Assembly (NCBI GenBank): GCA_937885015.1
Contig: CALAAS010000050.1
Span: 1 to 64,000 of the forward strand
Length of the DNA stretch: 64,000 bases
From: an uncultured Clostridium sp.
GTDB taxonomy: Bacteria; Bacillota; Clostridia; Lachnospirales; Lachnospiraceae
Direction: 5' to 3'
The number at the start of each line of letters is the position of its first letter. Position 1 is the stretch's first letter. The position numbers were made by a program, and so were the translations under genes. The notes below the pieces were generated by a model. That model made no database searches. It was not told where the DNA came from and was given only the letters and a program-made list of their open reading frames with translations. Positions 34,232 through 46,188 of the stretch are shown here, one piece after another.

Positions 34232-36745
34232 CTATTCCTCTTCCCGTCCGATTTCCTCGCTGTCTTCTTCTGTTCCATCCATCTCATCCTCTTCATTTTC
34301 GCTGCCGCGCACCTTGGCGATGCTGGCTACTGCGATACCTGAATCAGAATCAATGCTCATCATCTTGACGCCGGAAGTATTTCTGCCGATGATGGAAATA
34401 TCACTGACCGCCATCTGAATAATAATTCCTTCATTGGTAATCAGCATAATCTGACGATCATTATCTACCAGCTTTGCCCCAACCAGATCCCCAGTCTTAT
34501 CGATAATCTTATAGCAGCGAACCCCTTTTCCACCACGGTTCTGCGCCGTAAATTCTTCAATCGGCGTTCTCTTTCCATAGCCATTTTCCGATACTACCAG
34601 AAGGCATTCTCCCTGGCTTTCCATCTGCATGCCAATGACCTCGTCATCTTCATCAAATTTCATTCCAATTACGCCCATGGAAACACGGCCCGTTACCCGT
34701 ACGTCAGTCTCATGGAAACGGATGCACATGCCTTTTTTCGTCACCAGGAAAATATCTTCCGTATCATCGGTGGCTTTTACTTCGATCAGTTCATCATTTT
34801 CCTTCAGAACAATAGCCTGCAGGCCGTTCTTTCTCACGTGGCCATATTCGCGGATCGGGGTTTTCTTAACCATACCGCTCCTGGTGGCCATAAACAGATA
34901 TTTATCATCATCAAACTCTTTCATCGGCACAATGGAGGTAATTTTTTCGCCTGCCATCAGCGGAAGAAGATTTACAATTGCCGTTCCTCTGGCAGTTCTG
35001 CCAGCCTCCGGAATCTCATATCCCTTCAGACGGTAAACGCGCCCCATGTTGGTAAAGAACATCACATAGTGGTGGGTCGTCGTCATCAGAAGATCCTCTA
35101 TGTAATCTTCCTCTATGGTCTGCATTCCCTTAATACCCTTACCGCCCCGGTTCTGAAGCTTGAAATTATCGCTGGACATCCGCTTGATGTAGCCGAAATT
35201 CGTCATAGTAACCACGATATCCTCATCCGGGATCAGATCCTCTGCCGACATATCGTATTCATCAAAACCGATGGCTGTCCGGCGGTCATCTCCATATTTG
35301 GCGGAAATCACAGAAATTTCTTCTTTAATCACACCGAGCAGTTTTTTCTCATCTGCCAGAATTGCCTTCAACTCTGCAATTTTTGCCTCCAGCTCTCTGT
35401 ATTCGTTTTCCAGCTTTTCCCGCTCCAGACCGGTCAGAGCCCGCAGACGCATATCTACGATTGCCTGGGCCTGGGCATCGGAAAGGGCAAAGCGCTCCAT
35501 CAGCTGTGCCTTTGCCTCTGCCACACTGGCAGAACCGCGGATAATGCGGATAACCTCGTCGATGTGATCCAGCGCCTTTAAAAGTCCCTCTAAAATATGG
35601 GCGCGCTCCTCTGCCTTATTTAAATCATACTTCGTACGGCGTGTTACCACATCTTCCTGATGCTTCAAGTAATACTCCAGCATCTGCTGAAGATTCAGAA
35701 TCCGCGGCTCATTGTTGACCAGCGCCAGCATAATCACGCCAAAGGTATCCTGCAGCTGAGTATGTTTTAACAGGCGGTTCATCAAGACATTGGCGTTCAC
35801 ATCCCGCCGCAGCTCGATGCAGATGCGAAGGCCGTCCCGGTTGGACTCATCCCGCAGATCCGTAATACCGTCTACCTTTTTCTCCTTGACCAACTCTGCA
35901 ATCTTTTCAATCAGACGTGCCTTATTAACCATATAAGGAAGCTCTGTTATCAGAATCCGGCTCTTTCCGTTGGCCATGGTTTCGATGTGGTACACAGCCC
36001 GGACACGGATTTTTCCGCGCCCTGTCCGGTACGCCTCTTCGATTCCGGCCCGTCCCAGGATTGTGGCTCCTGTAGGAAAATCCGGTCCTTTTACGAGTTC
36101 CATAATCTCTTCCAGCGAGGTCTCCCGATCTTCCTCCACCCGGTTATCAATAATCTTGACAACGGCCGCAATGACCTCCCGAAGGTTGTGGGGAGGAATA
36201 TTCGTTGCCATACCTACCGCAATTCCCGTTCCTCCATTAACCAGAAGATTCGGGAAACGGGCCGGAAGCACCGTAGGCTCTTTCTCTGTCTCATCGAAGT
36301 TCGGCATGAAATCAACGGTATCTTTATTGATATCTGCCAGCATTTCCATGGAAATTTTGCTGAGTCTTGCTTCTGTATAACGCATGGCCGCCGCACCGTC
36401 TCCGTCTACGGATCCAAAGTTCCCATGGCCGTCTACCAACGGATAACGGGTTGCCCACTTCTGGGCCATATTAACCAAAGCTCCATAAATAGAGCTGTCT
36501 CCATGGGGATGATATTTACCCATGGTATCGCCGACGATACGAGCTGATTTTCGATGTGGCTTGTCGGGCCCATTATTTAACTCAATCATGGAGTAGAGAA
36601 CTCTTCTCTGCACCGGTTTCAATCCATCCCGCACATCCGGAAGCGCTCTGGCCGCGATAACGCTCATGGCGTAATCAATGTAGGATGTTTCCATCGTCTT
36701 TTTCAGATCGATGTCATGAATTTTATCAAATACATTCGGTTCCAT
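34232..36745 (-). CDS. gyrA: DNA gyrase subunit A
   Basis: 837 aa. DNA-breakage subunit of gyrase. Visible: [15 protein letters not shown], the [18 protein letters not shown] (Ser84 where quinolones bind, Gly88 at the site that is Asp87 in E. coli), the catalytic Tyr in [10 protein letters not shown], and six C-terminal GyrA-box-like repeats including the conserved NRGGKGIKG and [10 protein letters not shown]. An acidic tail ([17 protein letters not shown]) ends it. It lies 15 bp after gyrB. Confidence 0.98.
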   Translation of the reverse strand: MEPNVFDKIHDIDLKKTMETSYIDYAMSVIAARALPDVRDGLKPVQRRVLYSMIELNNGPDKPHRKSARIVGDTMGKYHPHGDSSIYGALVNMAQKWATRYPLVDGHGNFGSVDGDGAAAMRYTEARLSKISMEMLADINKDTVDFMPNFDETEKEPTVLPARFPNLLVNGGTGIAVGMATNIPPHNLREVIAAVVKIIDNRVEEDRETSLEEIMELVKGPDFPTGATILGRAGIEEAYRTGRGKIRVRAVYHIETMANGKSRILITELPYMVNKARLIEKIAELVKEKKVDGITDLRDESNRDGLRICIELRRDVNANVLMNRLLKHTQLQDTFGVIMLALVNNEPRILNLQQMLEYYLKHQEDVVTRRTKYDLNKAEERAHILEGLLKALDHIDEVIRIIRGSASVAEAKAQLMERFALSDAQAQAIVDMRLRALTGLEREKLENEYRELEAKIAELKAILADEKKLLGVIKEEISVISAKYGDDRRTAIGFDEYDMSAEDLIPDEDIVVTMTNFGYIKRMSSDNFKLQNRGGKGIKGMQTIEEDYIEDLLMTTTHHYVMFFTNMGRVYRLKGYEIPEAGRTARGTAIVNLLPLMAGEKITSIVPMKEFDDDKYLFMATRSGMVKKTPIREYGHVRKNGLQAIVLKENDELIEVKATDDTEDIFLVTKKGMCIRFHETDVRVTGRVSMGVIGMKFDEDDEVIGMQMESQGECLLVVSENGYGKRTPIEEFTAQNRGGKGVRCYKIIDKTGDLVGAKLVDNDRQIMLITNEGIIIQMAVSDISIIGRNTSGVKMMSIDSDSGIAVASIAKVRGSENEEDEMDGTEEDSEEIGREEE

Positions 36746-36760
36746 ATGTTCTCCTTCTCA

Positions 36761-39798
<3,038 letters not shown>

Positions 39799-39812
39799 GG
39801 AACCCGTCCTTT

Positions 39813-40022
39813 TTATTTTTCAATTCGGATTATATTTCCCTCATAGGAAATTTCATCTCCATCGTAAAGCTTTTTACCACGCTGAAACTCCACTTTTCCA
39901 TTTACTTTCACAAGGCCGTCCTGAACTGCAAATTTTGCGTCCACTCCACTTTCCACAAGTCCGGCTGCCTTTAAAGCCTGCCCCAACTTGATGTATTCTT
40001 CTCTCAGTTTAATCGTATCCAT
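39813..40022 (-). CDS. yaaA: S4-domain RNA-binding protein YaaA
   Basis: 69 aa. A complete S4 domain (LREEYIKLGQALKAAGLV ... GKVEFQRGKKLYDGDEI) with nothing else. YaaA is a conserved companion of dnaN and recF in Firmicutes, linked in Bacillus to large ribosomal subunit assembly. GAGGAG lies 11 bases before the ATG. Confidence 0.92.
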   Translation of the reverse strand: MDTIKLREEYIKLGQALKAAGLVESGVDAKFAVQDGLVKVNGKVEFQRGKKLYDGDEISYEGNIIRIEK

Positions 40023-40040
40023 ATGCTCTGCAACTCCTCA

Positions 40041-41159
40041 TCAGATGGCTGCCGCATTAAAATTAACCGGCAAAATCAGATAAATATAGTTCTCCTCCTC
40101 ATCTTTGATAAAACAGGGTGATTTGGGATTCATCATATAGAGGGTCACTTCCTCATCATCAATGATTCGTAACGCATCCATAAGAAATTTGGGGTTGAAT
40201 CCAATCATCAGATCGTTTCCATATTTTGTAATGGGCAACTCTGCATCCATAGTACCAAAAGCAGAATGCATTTTCAGCTGCATTCCCTCATCGGTAATAT
40301 TTATAATAATTGGTTTTTTGTCATTTTCGCGAATCAGAATACTGGCCCTGTCAATGGCTTCCAAAAAGGTTCTCCGGTTGACCACCACTTTAGTCTCATA
40401 ATCATTGGAAAGCATCTGATTGATCCGGAAATATTCCCCCTCAATCAAACGGGAAATCACAATGGTGTCGTCAAATTCAAACATAATATGGTTTGTACCA
40501 AAGAAAATCAAAACCTCGGACTCATTGTCACCATTTAAAATTTTACTGATCTCGCCTAAAGTCTTGCCCGGAACGATTACTTTTATATCACTGTATTGCT
40601 CTTTTAATAAAATTTTCCGGATCGACATCCGATGACCGTCCAGAGAAACGACTTTCAGTTCATTTCCAGCAACCTCCATCAATTCACCGGTCATCATCTT
40701 GTTGCTGTCATTGGGAGAGATCGAAAAAATAGTCTGCCGGATTACTTCTTTTAAAGTAAACTGGGAAAGACATATATATTTATCACGTTCAATATGGGGA
40801 ATATAGGAAAATTCATCTCCATCTCGTCCCTGAATCTGGAAAACTGCTTTATCACATGTAATGGTGGTGTTGAATTTTTCATCCGATTCAATGAGAATGG
40901 GCGCTTCTTCACCTGACAGTTTCCGGATAATATCAGAAAACAGTTTTGCATCCAGAGCGATTTTTCCGTGCTCCAGAATCGTTCCCTCTACTTTGGTTTC
41001 AATTCCAAGCTCCATATCATTTCCGGTCAGCTTAATTTCACCGGACAGAGCGTCGATGAGGATACATTCCAGGATTGGCATGGTCGTTTTGGATGGAACG
41101 GCCTTCAGAACGATATTGATACCGTTCATTAAGTGATCTTTTTCGAATGAAAGCTTCAT
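40041..41159 (-). CDS. dnaN: DNA polymerase III beta subunit (sliding clamp)
   Basis: 372 aa with the three clamp repeats (starting about 1, 125 and 245). Ends LYLILPVNFN-type (IYLILPVNFNAAAI), a normal beta-clamp C-terminus. It encloses DNA and tethers polymerase III. The gene follows the dnaA-dnaN spacer that holds three DnaA boxes. Confidence 0.97.
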   Translation of the reverse strand: MKLSFEKDHLMNGINIVLKAVPSKTTMPILECILIDALSGEIKLTGNDMELGIETKVEGTILEHGKIALDAKLFSDIIRKLSGEEAPILIESDEKFNTTITCDKAVFQIQGRDGDEFSYIPHIERDKYICLSQFTLKEVIRQTIFSISPNDSNKMMTGELMEVAGNELKVVSLDGHRMSIRKILLKEQYSDIKVIVPGKTLGEISKILNGDNESEVLIFFGTNHIMFEFDDTIVISRLIEGEYFRINQMLSNDYETKVVVNRRTFLEAIDRASILIRENDKKPIIINITDEGMQLKMHSAFGTMDAELPITKYGNDLMIGFNPKFLMDALRIIDDEEVTLYMMNPKSPCFIKDEEENYIYLILPVNFNAAAI

Positions 41160-41258
41160 AGTTGTTGATAACTCCTTTGCTTAGATGAATGATGCTTTTT
41201 AGAGATACAGATATATAAATTTCGTCGCAATCGTAGTAGGCGATGTGAATTTGTGGAA

Positions 41259-41416
41259 TACAGGGACAACCCCTGTAACAGCAAGGAAAAATGCATGTAT
41301 AAATGTATGTGTAAAACTCATGATTTTCAGGGGGATGATATGAGAATTATCCACAAGCTGAAAATGAGTCTGAGCTGTCCGTATTTTATCCACAAGTTAC
41401 CAACGGGTTATCCACC
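41259..41416. other. oriC, dnaA-dnaN spacer part
   Basis: Perfect DnaA boxes TTATCCACA at 41347-41355 and 41386-41394 and a near match TTATCCACC at 41408-41416, at the end of dnaA. A 7-bp hairpin (TACAGGG/CCCTGTA, 41259-41277) lies nearer dnaN. This is one half of a bipartite origin flanking dnaA, as in Bacillus. Confidence 0.85.
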
Positions 41417-41418
41417 AT

Positions 41419-42789
41419 TTAATGTGGATTGATTTTCTTCATCAGGATTTCCACCGTATTGCGGAGCGATTCGTTTTTTTCCATGTCTGCGGCAATCTTA
41501 TCGTGCCCGTGAATAATGGTAGTATGATCTCGACCGCCCAGGTATTTTCCGATATTTTGCAGAGAGGTTCCCAGCATAGCTCTGCACAGGTACATAACAA
41601 TCTGCCGCGGAAAAACAATTTCCTTGTTCCGCTTTTGTGAAGAAATATCCAGAGGGGTAATACCGAAATGATCTGCTACGACCTGGATAATCAGTTCCGG
41701 AGTTACCTCTTTTTCAGAATTGGGAGAAATAAGGTCTTTTAAGGCCTCTTCTGCCAGTTCGGTGGTAATTTCTTTATTATTCAGTTTGGAAAGTGCTACG
41801 ATTTTTGTCAGTGCGCCTTCCAACTCTCGAATATTGGATTTAATATTGGTGGCAATGTATTTGATTACTTCGTTGTCAATGTTGTAACCTTCCAGCTCCT
41901 CTTTTTTTCGGAGAATCGCCATTCGAGTTTCATAGTCCGGAGATTGAATATCAACGGTTAATCCCCATTCAAACCGGGAGCGAAGACGTTCTTCCAGTGT
42001 TTCTATTTCTTTCGGTGGTTTATCTGAGGAGATAATAATCTGTTTTTTTGCCTCGTAGAGCGAGTTGAAGGTATGGAAAAATTCTTCCTGCGTACTTTCC
42101 TTGCCGATGATGAACTGAATATCGTCAATTAAAAGAACATCATTATTGCGGTATTTTTCACGGAATTCCGTGGTGGAAATATTATTTTTGTTTCGAATTG
42201 CGTCAATCAGTTCATTGGTAAATTTTTCACTGGTTACATAAAGCACCTTTGCCTTCGGGTTATTTTTCAGGATAAAGTGACCGATGGAATGCATCAGGTG
42301 AGTTTTTCCCAGTCCCACGCCTCCGTAGATAAACAGAGGATTGTAAATTTCACCGGGCGATTCGGCTACAGCCAGGGAAGCGGCATGAGCCAGATTGTTA
42401 TTGGCCCCGACTACGAAAGTGTCAAAGGTATAGCGGGGATTTAGGTTGGCATCCTGAATCAGCTGGCGGTTTACTTCAGATGGGCGGTTAATCAGCTGGC
42501 TTTTATCCGTTTCTTTTTCAGGTTCTTCTACCTGATCGATGGTAATAAAATCCACATCACACTCAATCCCTGTCAGTTCTTCGATGGTAATTTGGATCAG
42601 AAGGCCGTATTTTTTCTTGATATAGCCGAGAAACTGAATATCCGGAACTAGAATCTGAAGCGTATGCCCCTTCATTGAATAAGGCTGCGTCGGAAGCAGC
42701 CAGGTTTTAAACGAGACGTCCGTCAATTCGTGCTCTTCTTTAATATGAAGAAGAATTTCATCCCATTTTTCTTTGATTTTCTCTATCAT
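41419..42789 (-). CDS. dnaA: chromosomal replication initiator DnaA
   Basis: 456 aa from ATG 42789 (TTTAGGAG 9 bases upstream; the open frame extends 13 residues). Domain I at 1-85, a short charged linker, AAA+ domain III with Walker A GGVGLGKTH (156-164) and Walker B LLIDDIQF, and domain IV with the DnaA signature GGRDHTTIIHGHDKI (about 420-434). Linker II is short (about 85-112). Confidence 0.98.
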   Translation of the reverse strand: MIEKIKEKWDEILLHIKEEHELTDVSFKTWLLPTQPYSMKGHTLQILVPDIQFLGYIKKKYGLLIQITIEELTGIECDVDFITIDQVEEPEKETDKSQLINRPSEVNRQLIQDANLNPRYTFDTFVVGANNNLAHAASLAVAESPGEIYNPLFIYGGVGLGKTHLMHSIGHFILKNNPKAKVLYVTSEKFTNELIDAIRNKNNISTTEFREKYRNNDVLLIDDIQFIIGKESTQEEFFHTFNSLYEAKKQIIISSDKPPKEIETLEERLRSRFEWGLTVDIQSPDYETRMAILRKKEELEGYNIDNEVIKYIATNIKSNIRELEGALTKIVALSKLNNKEITTELAEEALKDLISPNSEKEVTPELIIQVVADHFGITPLDISSQKRNKEIVFPRQIVMYLCRAMLGTSLQNIGKYLGGRDHTTIIHGHDKIAADMEKNESLRNTVEILMKKINPH

Positions 42790-42848
42790 AAGTGTATCTC
42801 CTAAATCTATAAAGCGGCAAAACTGCAAATTTGCCCAATCTAATAACT

Positions 42849-42877
42849 ATTCTACCTTATTAGAACGCATTTTTCAA
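42849..42877 (-). promoter_or_regulatory. dnaA promoter
   Basis: On the minus strand TTGAAA (42872-42877), 17-bp spacer, TAGAAT (42849-42854). A DnaA-box-like TTATACACA (42891-42899, reverse) lies 14 bp upstream of the -35, allowing autoregulation. Confidence 0.75.
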
Positions 42878-42890
42878 TTAAAACTTGGAT

Positions 42891-43158
42891 TGTGTATAAG
42901 TAAATTTAAGTTATCCACGGTGAAAAAGTGTTTAAAAATAAGGATATTTAGGACAAAAGTGTGCACAATAAATGAGTTATCCGCCAATTCTCCCACGCTT
43001 TATCCACAACTTATCCCCAAAGTGTGGATAAGTCGAGGATAAGCTGTGAATAAGGGCGGGAAAGCCAGATAAAATCAGTATATTTTTATCCACATAGAAA
43101 GAAAAAAAGGGTCCCTATTTATGAATAATAGGTTATCAAAATTTTTGTAAAATAATGA
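42891..43158. other. oriC, main DnaA-box cluster upstream of dnaA
   Basis: Perfect boxes TTATCCACA at 43000-43008 and 43086-43094 (forward) and 43023-43031 (reverse). Near matches at 42891-42899 (reverse), 42911-42919, 42977-42985, 43011-43019, 43034-43042 (reverse) and 43045-43053 (reverse). Five boxes lie within 54 bp (43000-43053). The AT-rich stretch 43095-43158 next to the last box is the candidate unwinding element. All genes to the left run on the minus strand and those to the right on the plus strand, which fits an origin here. Confidence 0.93.
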
Positions 43159-43187
43159 TTGACGAACGGCACATTTTTCTATATAAT
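43159..43187 (+). promoter_or_regulatory. rpmH promoter
   Basis: TTGACG (43159-43164), 17-bp spacer and perfect TATAAT (43182-43187). It borders the origin's AT-rich stretch and starts the rpmH-rnpA-yidD-yidC-jag transcript with a leader of about 114 nt. Confidence 0.85.
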
Positions 43188-43224
43188 TGAGAAGATGTTT
43201 AATTTAGAATAGTCTAACTATGTT

Positions 43225-43270
43225 GAGATGATTGCGGATTTATACCACTCGGTTATGCCGCAGTGATTTC
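43225..43270 (+). promoter_or_regulatory. long stem-loop in the rpmH leader
   Basis: GAGATGATTGCGG (43225-43237) pairs with CCGCAGTGATTTC (43258-43270): 13 positions with one mismatch and two G-U pairs, and a 20-nt loop. It ends 20 bases before the AGGAGG of rpmH. It could be an autogenous regulatory site for L34 or simply a stabilising structure. Confidence 0.45.
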
Positions 43271-43307
43271 TCTTACTATATTAGATAATGAGGAGGTGTT
43301 TGCGACT

Positions 43308-43442
43308 ATGAAGATGACATTTCAGCCGAAGAAGAGACAGAGAGCAAAAGTTCACGGATTCCGTGCCAGAATGAGCAGTGCAGGCGGAAGAAAAGTTCTG
43401 GCTGCCAGAAGAGCAAAAGGAAGAGCAAAATTATCTGCTTGA
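43308..43442 (+). CDS. rpmH: 50S ribosomal protein L34
   Basis: 44 aa, beginning [20 protein letters not shown], then [18 protein letters not shown], the fully conserved L34 pattern. RBS AGGAGG 11 bases before the ATG. L34 is an RNA-binding protein of the large subunit and its gene sits beside dnaA in most bacteria. A terminator-like hairpin follows. Confidence 0.97.
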   Translation: MKMTFQPKKRQRAKVHGFRARMSSAGGRKVLAARRAKGRAKLSA

Positions 43443-43450
43443 TGAACCAG

Positions 43451-43485
43451 GGCCGCAATCTTAGATATTGATTGTGGCCTTTTTT
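43451..43485 (+). terminator. terminator/attenuator between rpmH and rnpA
   Basis: GGCCGCAATC (43451-43460) pairs with GATTGTGGCC (43470-43479) with one G-U pair, followed by TTTTTT. It should reduce transcription of rnpA relative to the highly expressed rpmH. Confidence 0.85.
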
Positions 43486-43530
43486 ACTTTTAAAAATGTA
43501 AACCAGAAAATTGAAAACGGGAAATTGCAG

Positions 43531-43887
43531 ATGAAGCATTTTAATTCGATTAAAAAAAACAGCGATTTTCAAAAGGTATATAAAACGGGGAAATCATATG
43601 CCAACAGACTTTTAGTGATGTACGTGAAGGAAAAGGACGGCGGGGATACAAGAATCGGGATTTCTGTCAGTAAAAAGGTTGGGAACAGCGTAGTCCGTCA
43701 TCACGTCACAAGACTGGTTCGGGAAAGCTTCAGGCTTCATCAGGATATGGTTAAGACTGGATTAGACATCGTAGTGGTCGCCAGAGCAGCGGCCAGAGAA
43801 GCAGAATACAAAAAGATCGAGAGTGCATATCTGCACTTATGCGGACTTCATAACATTTTAGAGAATCGAAGTGAGAAGATTGATTAA
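43531..43887 (+). CDS. rnpA: ribonuclease P protein component
   Basis: 118 aa from ATG 43531 (the frame is open from 43468). Starts [22 protein letters not shown] and has the basic family block [21 protein letters not shown]; the classical RNR motif reads RHH here. Assists the RNase P RNA in maturing tRNA 5' ends. The RBS is weak. Its 3' end overlaps yidD by 17 bp. Confidence 0.94.
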   Translation: MKHFNSIKKNSDFQKVYKTGKSYANRLLVMYVKEKDGGDTRIGISVSKKVGNSVVRHHVTRLVRESFRLHQDMVKTGLDIVVVARAAAREAEYKKIESAYLHLCGLHNILENRSEKID

Positions 43888-44092
43888 AACGATATTGATC
43901 AAATTGATAAGGGGATATCAGCTTTTTATTTCCCCCATGACAGGACCTCACTGTAAGTACACGCCGACGTGCTCGGAGTACGCCATCCAGGCACTGAAAA
44001 AGTACGGCGCTGTAAAAGGTATGATTTTGGCCTGCAAGCGGATTTTAAGATGTCATCCCTTTGCAGAAGGCGGTTATGATCCAGTTCCGTGA
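43871..44092 (+). CDS. yidD: membrane protein insertion efficiency factor YidD
   Basis: 73 aa from a GTG start inside rnpA. Conserved motif [19 protein letters not shown] and [13 protein letters not shown], with an amphipathic N-terminus. YidD helps YidC-dependent insertion; the usual rnpA-yidD-yidC order is kept. Confidence 0.93.
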   Translation: MRRLIKTILIKLIRGYQLFISPMTGPHCKYTPTCSEYAIQALKKYGAVKGMILACKRILRCHPFAEGGYDPVP

Positions 44093-44111
44093 TGGATGAG
44101 GAGGTAGTTCA

Positions 44112-45371
44112 TTGGACGTTTTAGTTGCCACAAAGGCGGGGTCAATTATGGGACCCATTGCCAGCCTGTTTGGATATATCATGGACTTTCTGTTCCGGAT
44201 TACCAGTACGATGGGAATCTTTAACATTGGTCTCTGTATTATCCTGTTTACGATTATTACAAAAATTTTGCTGTTTCCACTGACAATTAAACAGCAGAAA
44301 TCATCGAAGCTGATGTCTCTGATGAATCCGGAGATTGCAGCAATTCAGAAAAAGTATAAGGGAAAAACCGATCAGACTTCCATGGCCAAGCAGCAGATGG
44401 AAATGAAGGCAGTATATGAAAAGTATGGCTCCAACCCTATGGCTGGATGTCTGCCGACACTGATTCAGCTGCCGATTATCCTTGCACTGTACCGGGTAAT
44501 TTATAATATTCCGGCATACGTTCCGTCTGTCCGTGTGTTTTTTGATAACGTGGCAGAGCCATTGAAACAGCAGCCTGATTTTATGAATAAGATTGCAGAT
44601 CTGGCACAGGGTGTCGGAATGGCAATTGACAAGGTTGATTTTACAAATTCCGATAAAATTGTCGATATGTTGTACAAGTTCACACCGGCCAACTGGACGT
44701 CTCTGGGTGAGCTTTTTCCGCAGATTTCCAATGTAATTGCAGAAAATGCGGACAAGATCGAGCATATGAACTACTTCTTCGGAATCAACCTGGCAACGCC
44801 GCCCTTTACCGGATTTACGAATATTACAGTTGCCTGGATTATTCCTCTTCTGGCAGGTTTGACGCAGTGGATTTCCACGAAGATGATTTCTGATATGAAT
44901 AAGGTGGATCAGGATGCTCCGGGTGCTCAGATGATGAACAGCATGATGGTTACCATGCCGTTAATGTCTGTTTTCTTCTGTTTTACACTTCCGTCCGCAA
45001 TCGGTATTTACTGGGTTGTACAGGGTGTTATGCAGCTGATTCAGCAGCTGATTGTAAATGCGTACATGAATAAGGTTGACGTGGATGATCTGATCCAGAA
45101 GAATGTGGAAAAGATGAACAAAAAGCGGGCGAAAAAAGGACTGCCGCCGGCTAATGTCAGCAGTAAGGCTACAGTAAACTTAAAAGCTCTGCAGGCTCGT
45201 GAGGAGCGGGAAGAAAGAGAGAGAGAAGAAAAAATCTCCCGCAATAAAAAGCAGATGCAGGAGTCAACTGATTTTTATAACAATTCGGAGCCGAAGCCGG
45301 GAAGTTTGGCCTCGAAAGCCAGAATGGTTCAGAAATATAACGAAAAGCACGAAAAGCACCACAGTAAATAG
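44112..45371 (+). CDS. yidC: membrane protein insertase YidC (Oxa1 family)
   Basis: 419 aa from TTG 44112 with AGGAGG 8 bases upstream. Helix 1 begins near residue 35, then the cytoplasmic hairpin KSSKLMSLMNPEIAAIQKKYKGK, further helices near 120, 235, 275 and 300, and a long charged tail (about 330-419) rich in Lys, Arg and Glu that may contact ribosomes. It has no typical lipobox at the N-terminus. A larger than usual loop separates helices 2 and 3 (about 140-230). Confidence 0.94.
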   Translation: MDVLVATKAGSIMGPIASLFGYIMDFLFRITSTMGIFNIGLCIILFTIITKILLFPLTIKQQKSSKLMSLMNPEIAAIQKKYKGKTDQTSMAKQQMEMKAVYEKYGSNPMAGCLPTLIQLPIILALYRVIYNIPAYVPSVRVFFDNVAEPLKQQPDFMNKIADLAQGVGMAIDKVDFTNSDKIVDMLYKFTPANWTSLGELFPQISNVIAENADKIEHMNYFFGINLATPPFTGFTNITVAWIIPLLAGLTQWISTKMISDMNKVDQDAPGAQMMNSMMVTMPLMSVFFCFTLPSAIGIYWVVQGVMQLIQQLIVNAYMNKVDVDDLIQKNVEKMNKKRAKKGLPPANVSSKATVNLKALQAREEREEREREEKISRNKKQMQESTDFYNNSEPKPGSLASKARMVQKYNEKHEKHHSK

Positions 45372-45385
45372 GGGGAGGGAACGGT

Positions 45386-46045
45386 ATGGATATGATTACA
45401 GTTAGTGCAAAAACCGTGGATGAAGCTGTAACAAAGGCGCTTATAGAGCTGGAAACGACCAGCGATAAGCTGGAATACGAAGTGGTTGAAAAAGGAAGCG
45501 CAGGCTTTCTTGGTATTGGCGCAAAGCCGGCGATTATCCGTGCAAAGAAAAAGAAAACCCTCGAAGACAGTGCGGTATCGTTTCTGAATCAGGTATTTGG
45601 AGCAATGAAGGTAGAAGTTGGAGTTTCTACGGAGTACAATGCGGAGGAAAAAGAGTTAAATGTGAATCTGACCGGAGAGGATATGGGAATTCTCATCGGA
45701 AAGAGAGGACAGACTCTGGATTCTCTTCAGTATCTGGTAAGTCTTGTTGTAAACAAAGAGTCGGAGGACTATATTCGTGTAAAGCTGGATACAGAGAATT
45801 ACCGTGAAAGAAGAAAAGAAACGCTGGAAACGCTGGCTAAAAATATTGCTTATAAAGTAAAGAGGACGAAACGCTCTGTATCACTGGAGCCGATGAATCC
45901 CTATGAAAGACGTATCATTCATGCAGCTCTCCAGAATGATAAATATGTAGTGACGAGAAGTGATGGAGAAGAGCCGTTCCGTCACGTGATTATTTCCCTG
46001 AAAAGAGAAGGAAGAAGAGAGAGAACGGAGCGGTACGAGAAATAA
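45386..46045 (+). CDS. jag: Jag/KhpB RNA-binding protein
   Basis: 219 aa. Jag_N domain (1-50, with KGSAGFLGIGAKPA), a KH domain (ILIGKRGQTLDSLQYL, about 110-125) and an R3H domain (ERRIIHAALQ..., about 170-205) ending in an Arg-rich tail. Partner of KhpA in RNA binding and cell-envelope control in Gram-positives. Located 14 bp after yidC as usual. Confidence 0.94.
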   Translation: MDMITVSAKTVDEAVTKALIELETTSDKLEYEVVEKGSAGFLGIGAKPAIIRAKKKKTLEDSAVSFLNQVFGAMKVEVGVSTEYNAEEKELNVNLTGEDMGILIGKRGQTLDSLQYLVSLVVNKESEDYIRVKLDTENYRERRKETLETLAKNIAYKVKRTKRSVSLEPMNPYERRIIHAALQNDKYVVTRSDGEEPFRHVIISLKREGRRERTERYEK

Positions 46046-46188
46046 AAATTGCCCGTAAAAGGATGTTCAGACAGCTGATTTTTAGAGAGTTCTTTCTCAG
46101 AAAGAGACAGAAAAATAAAAAGCGGCTGCCTGGACATTTTTGTTTAACAAAGTTTGTAACTGACCAGGCCTGGAAAGGAGTTTGAAAT

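Noticed and set aside
34712..35581. 289-aa plus-strand open frame inside gyrA
   Set aside because: Antisense to gyrA with low-complexity His/Ile-rich translation and no RBS.
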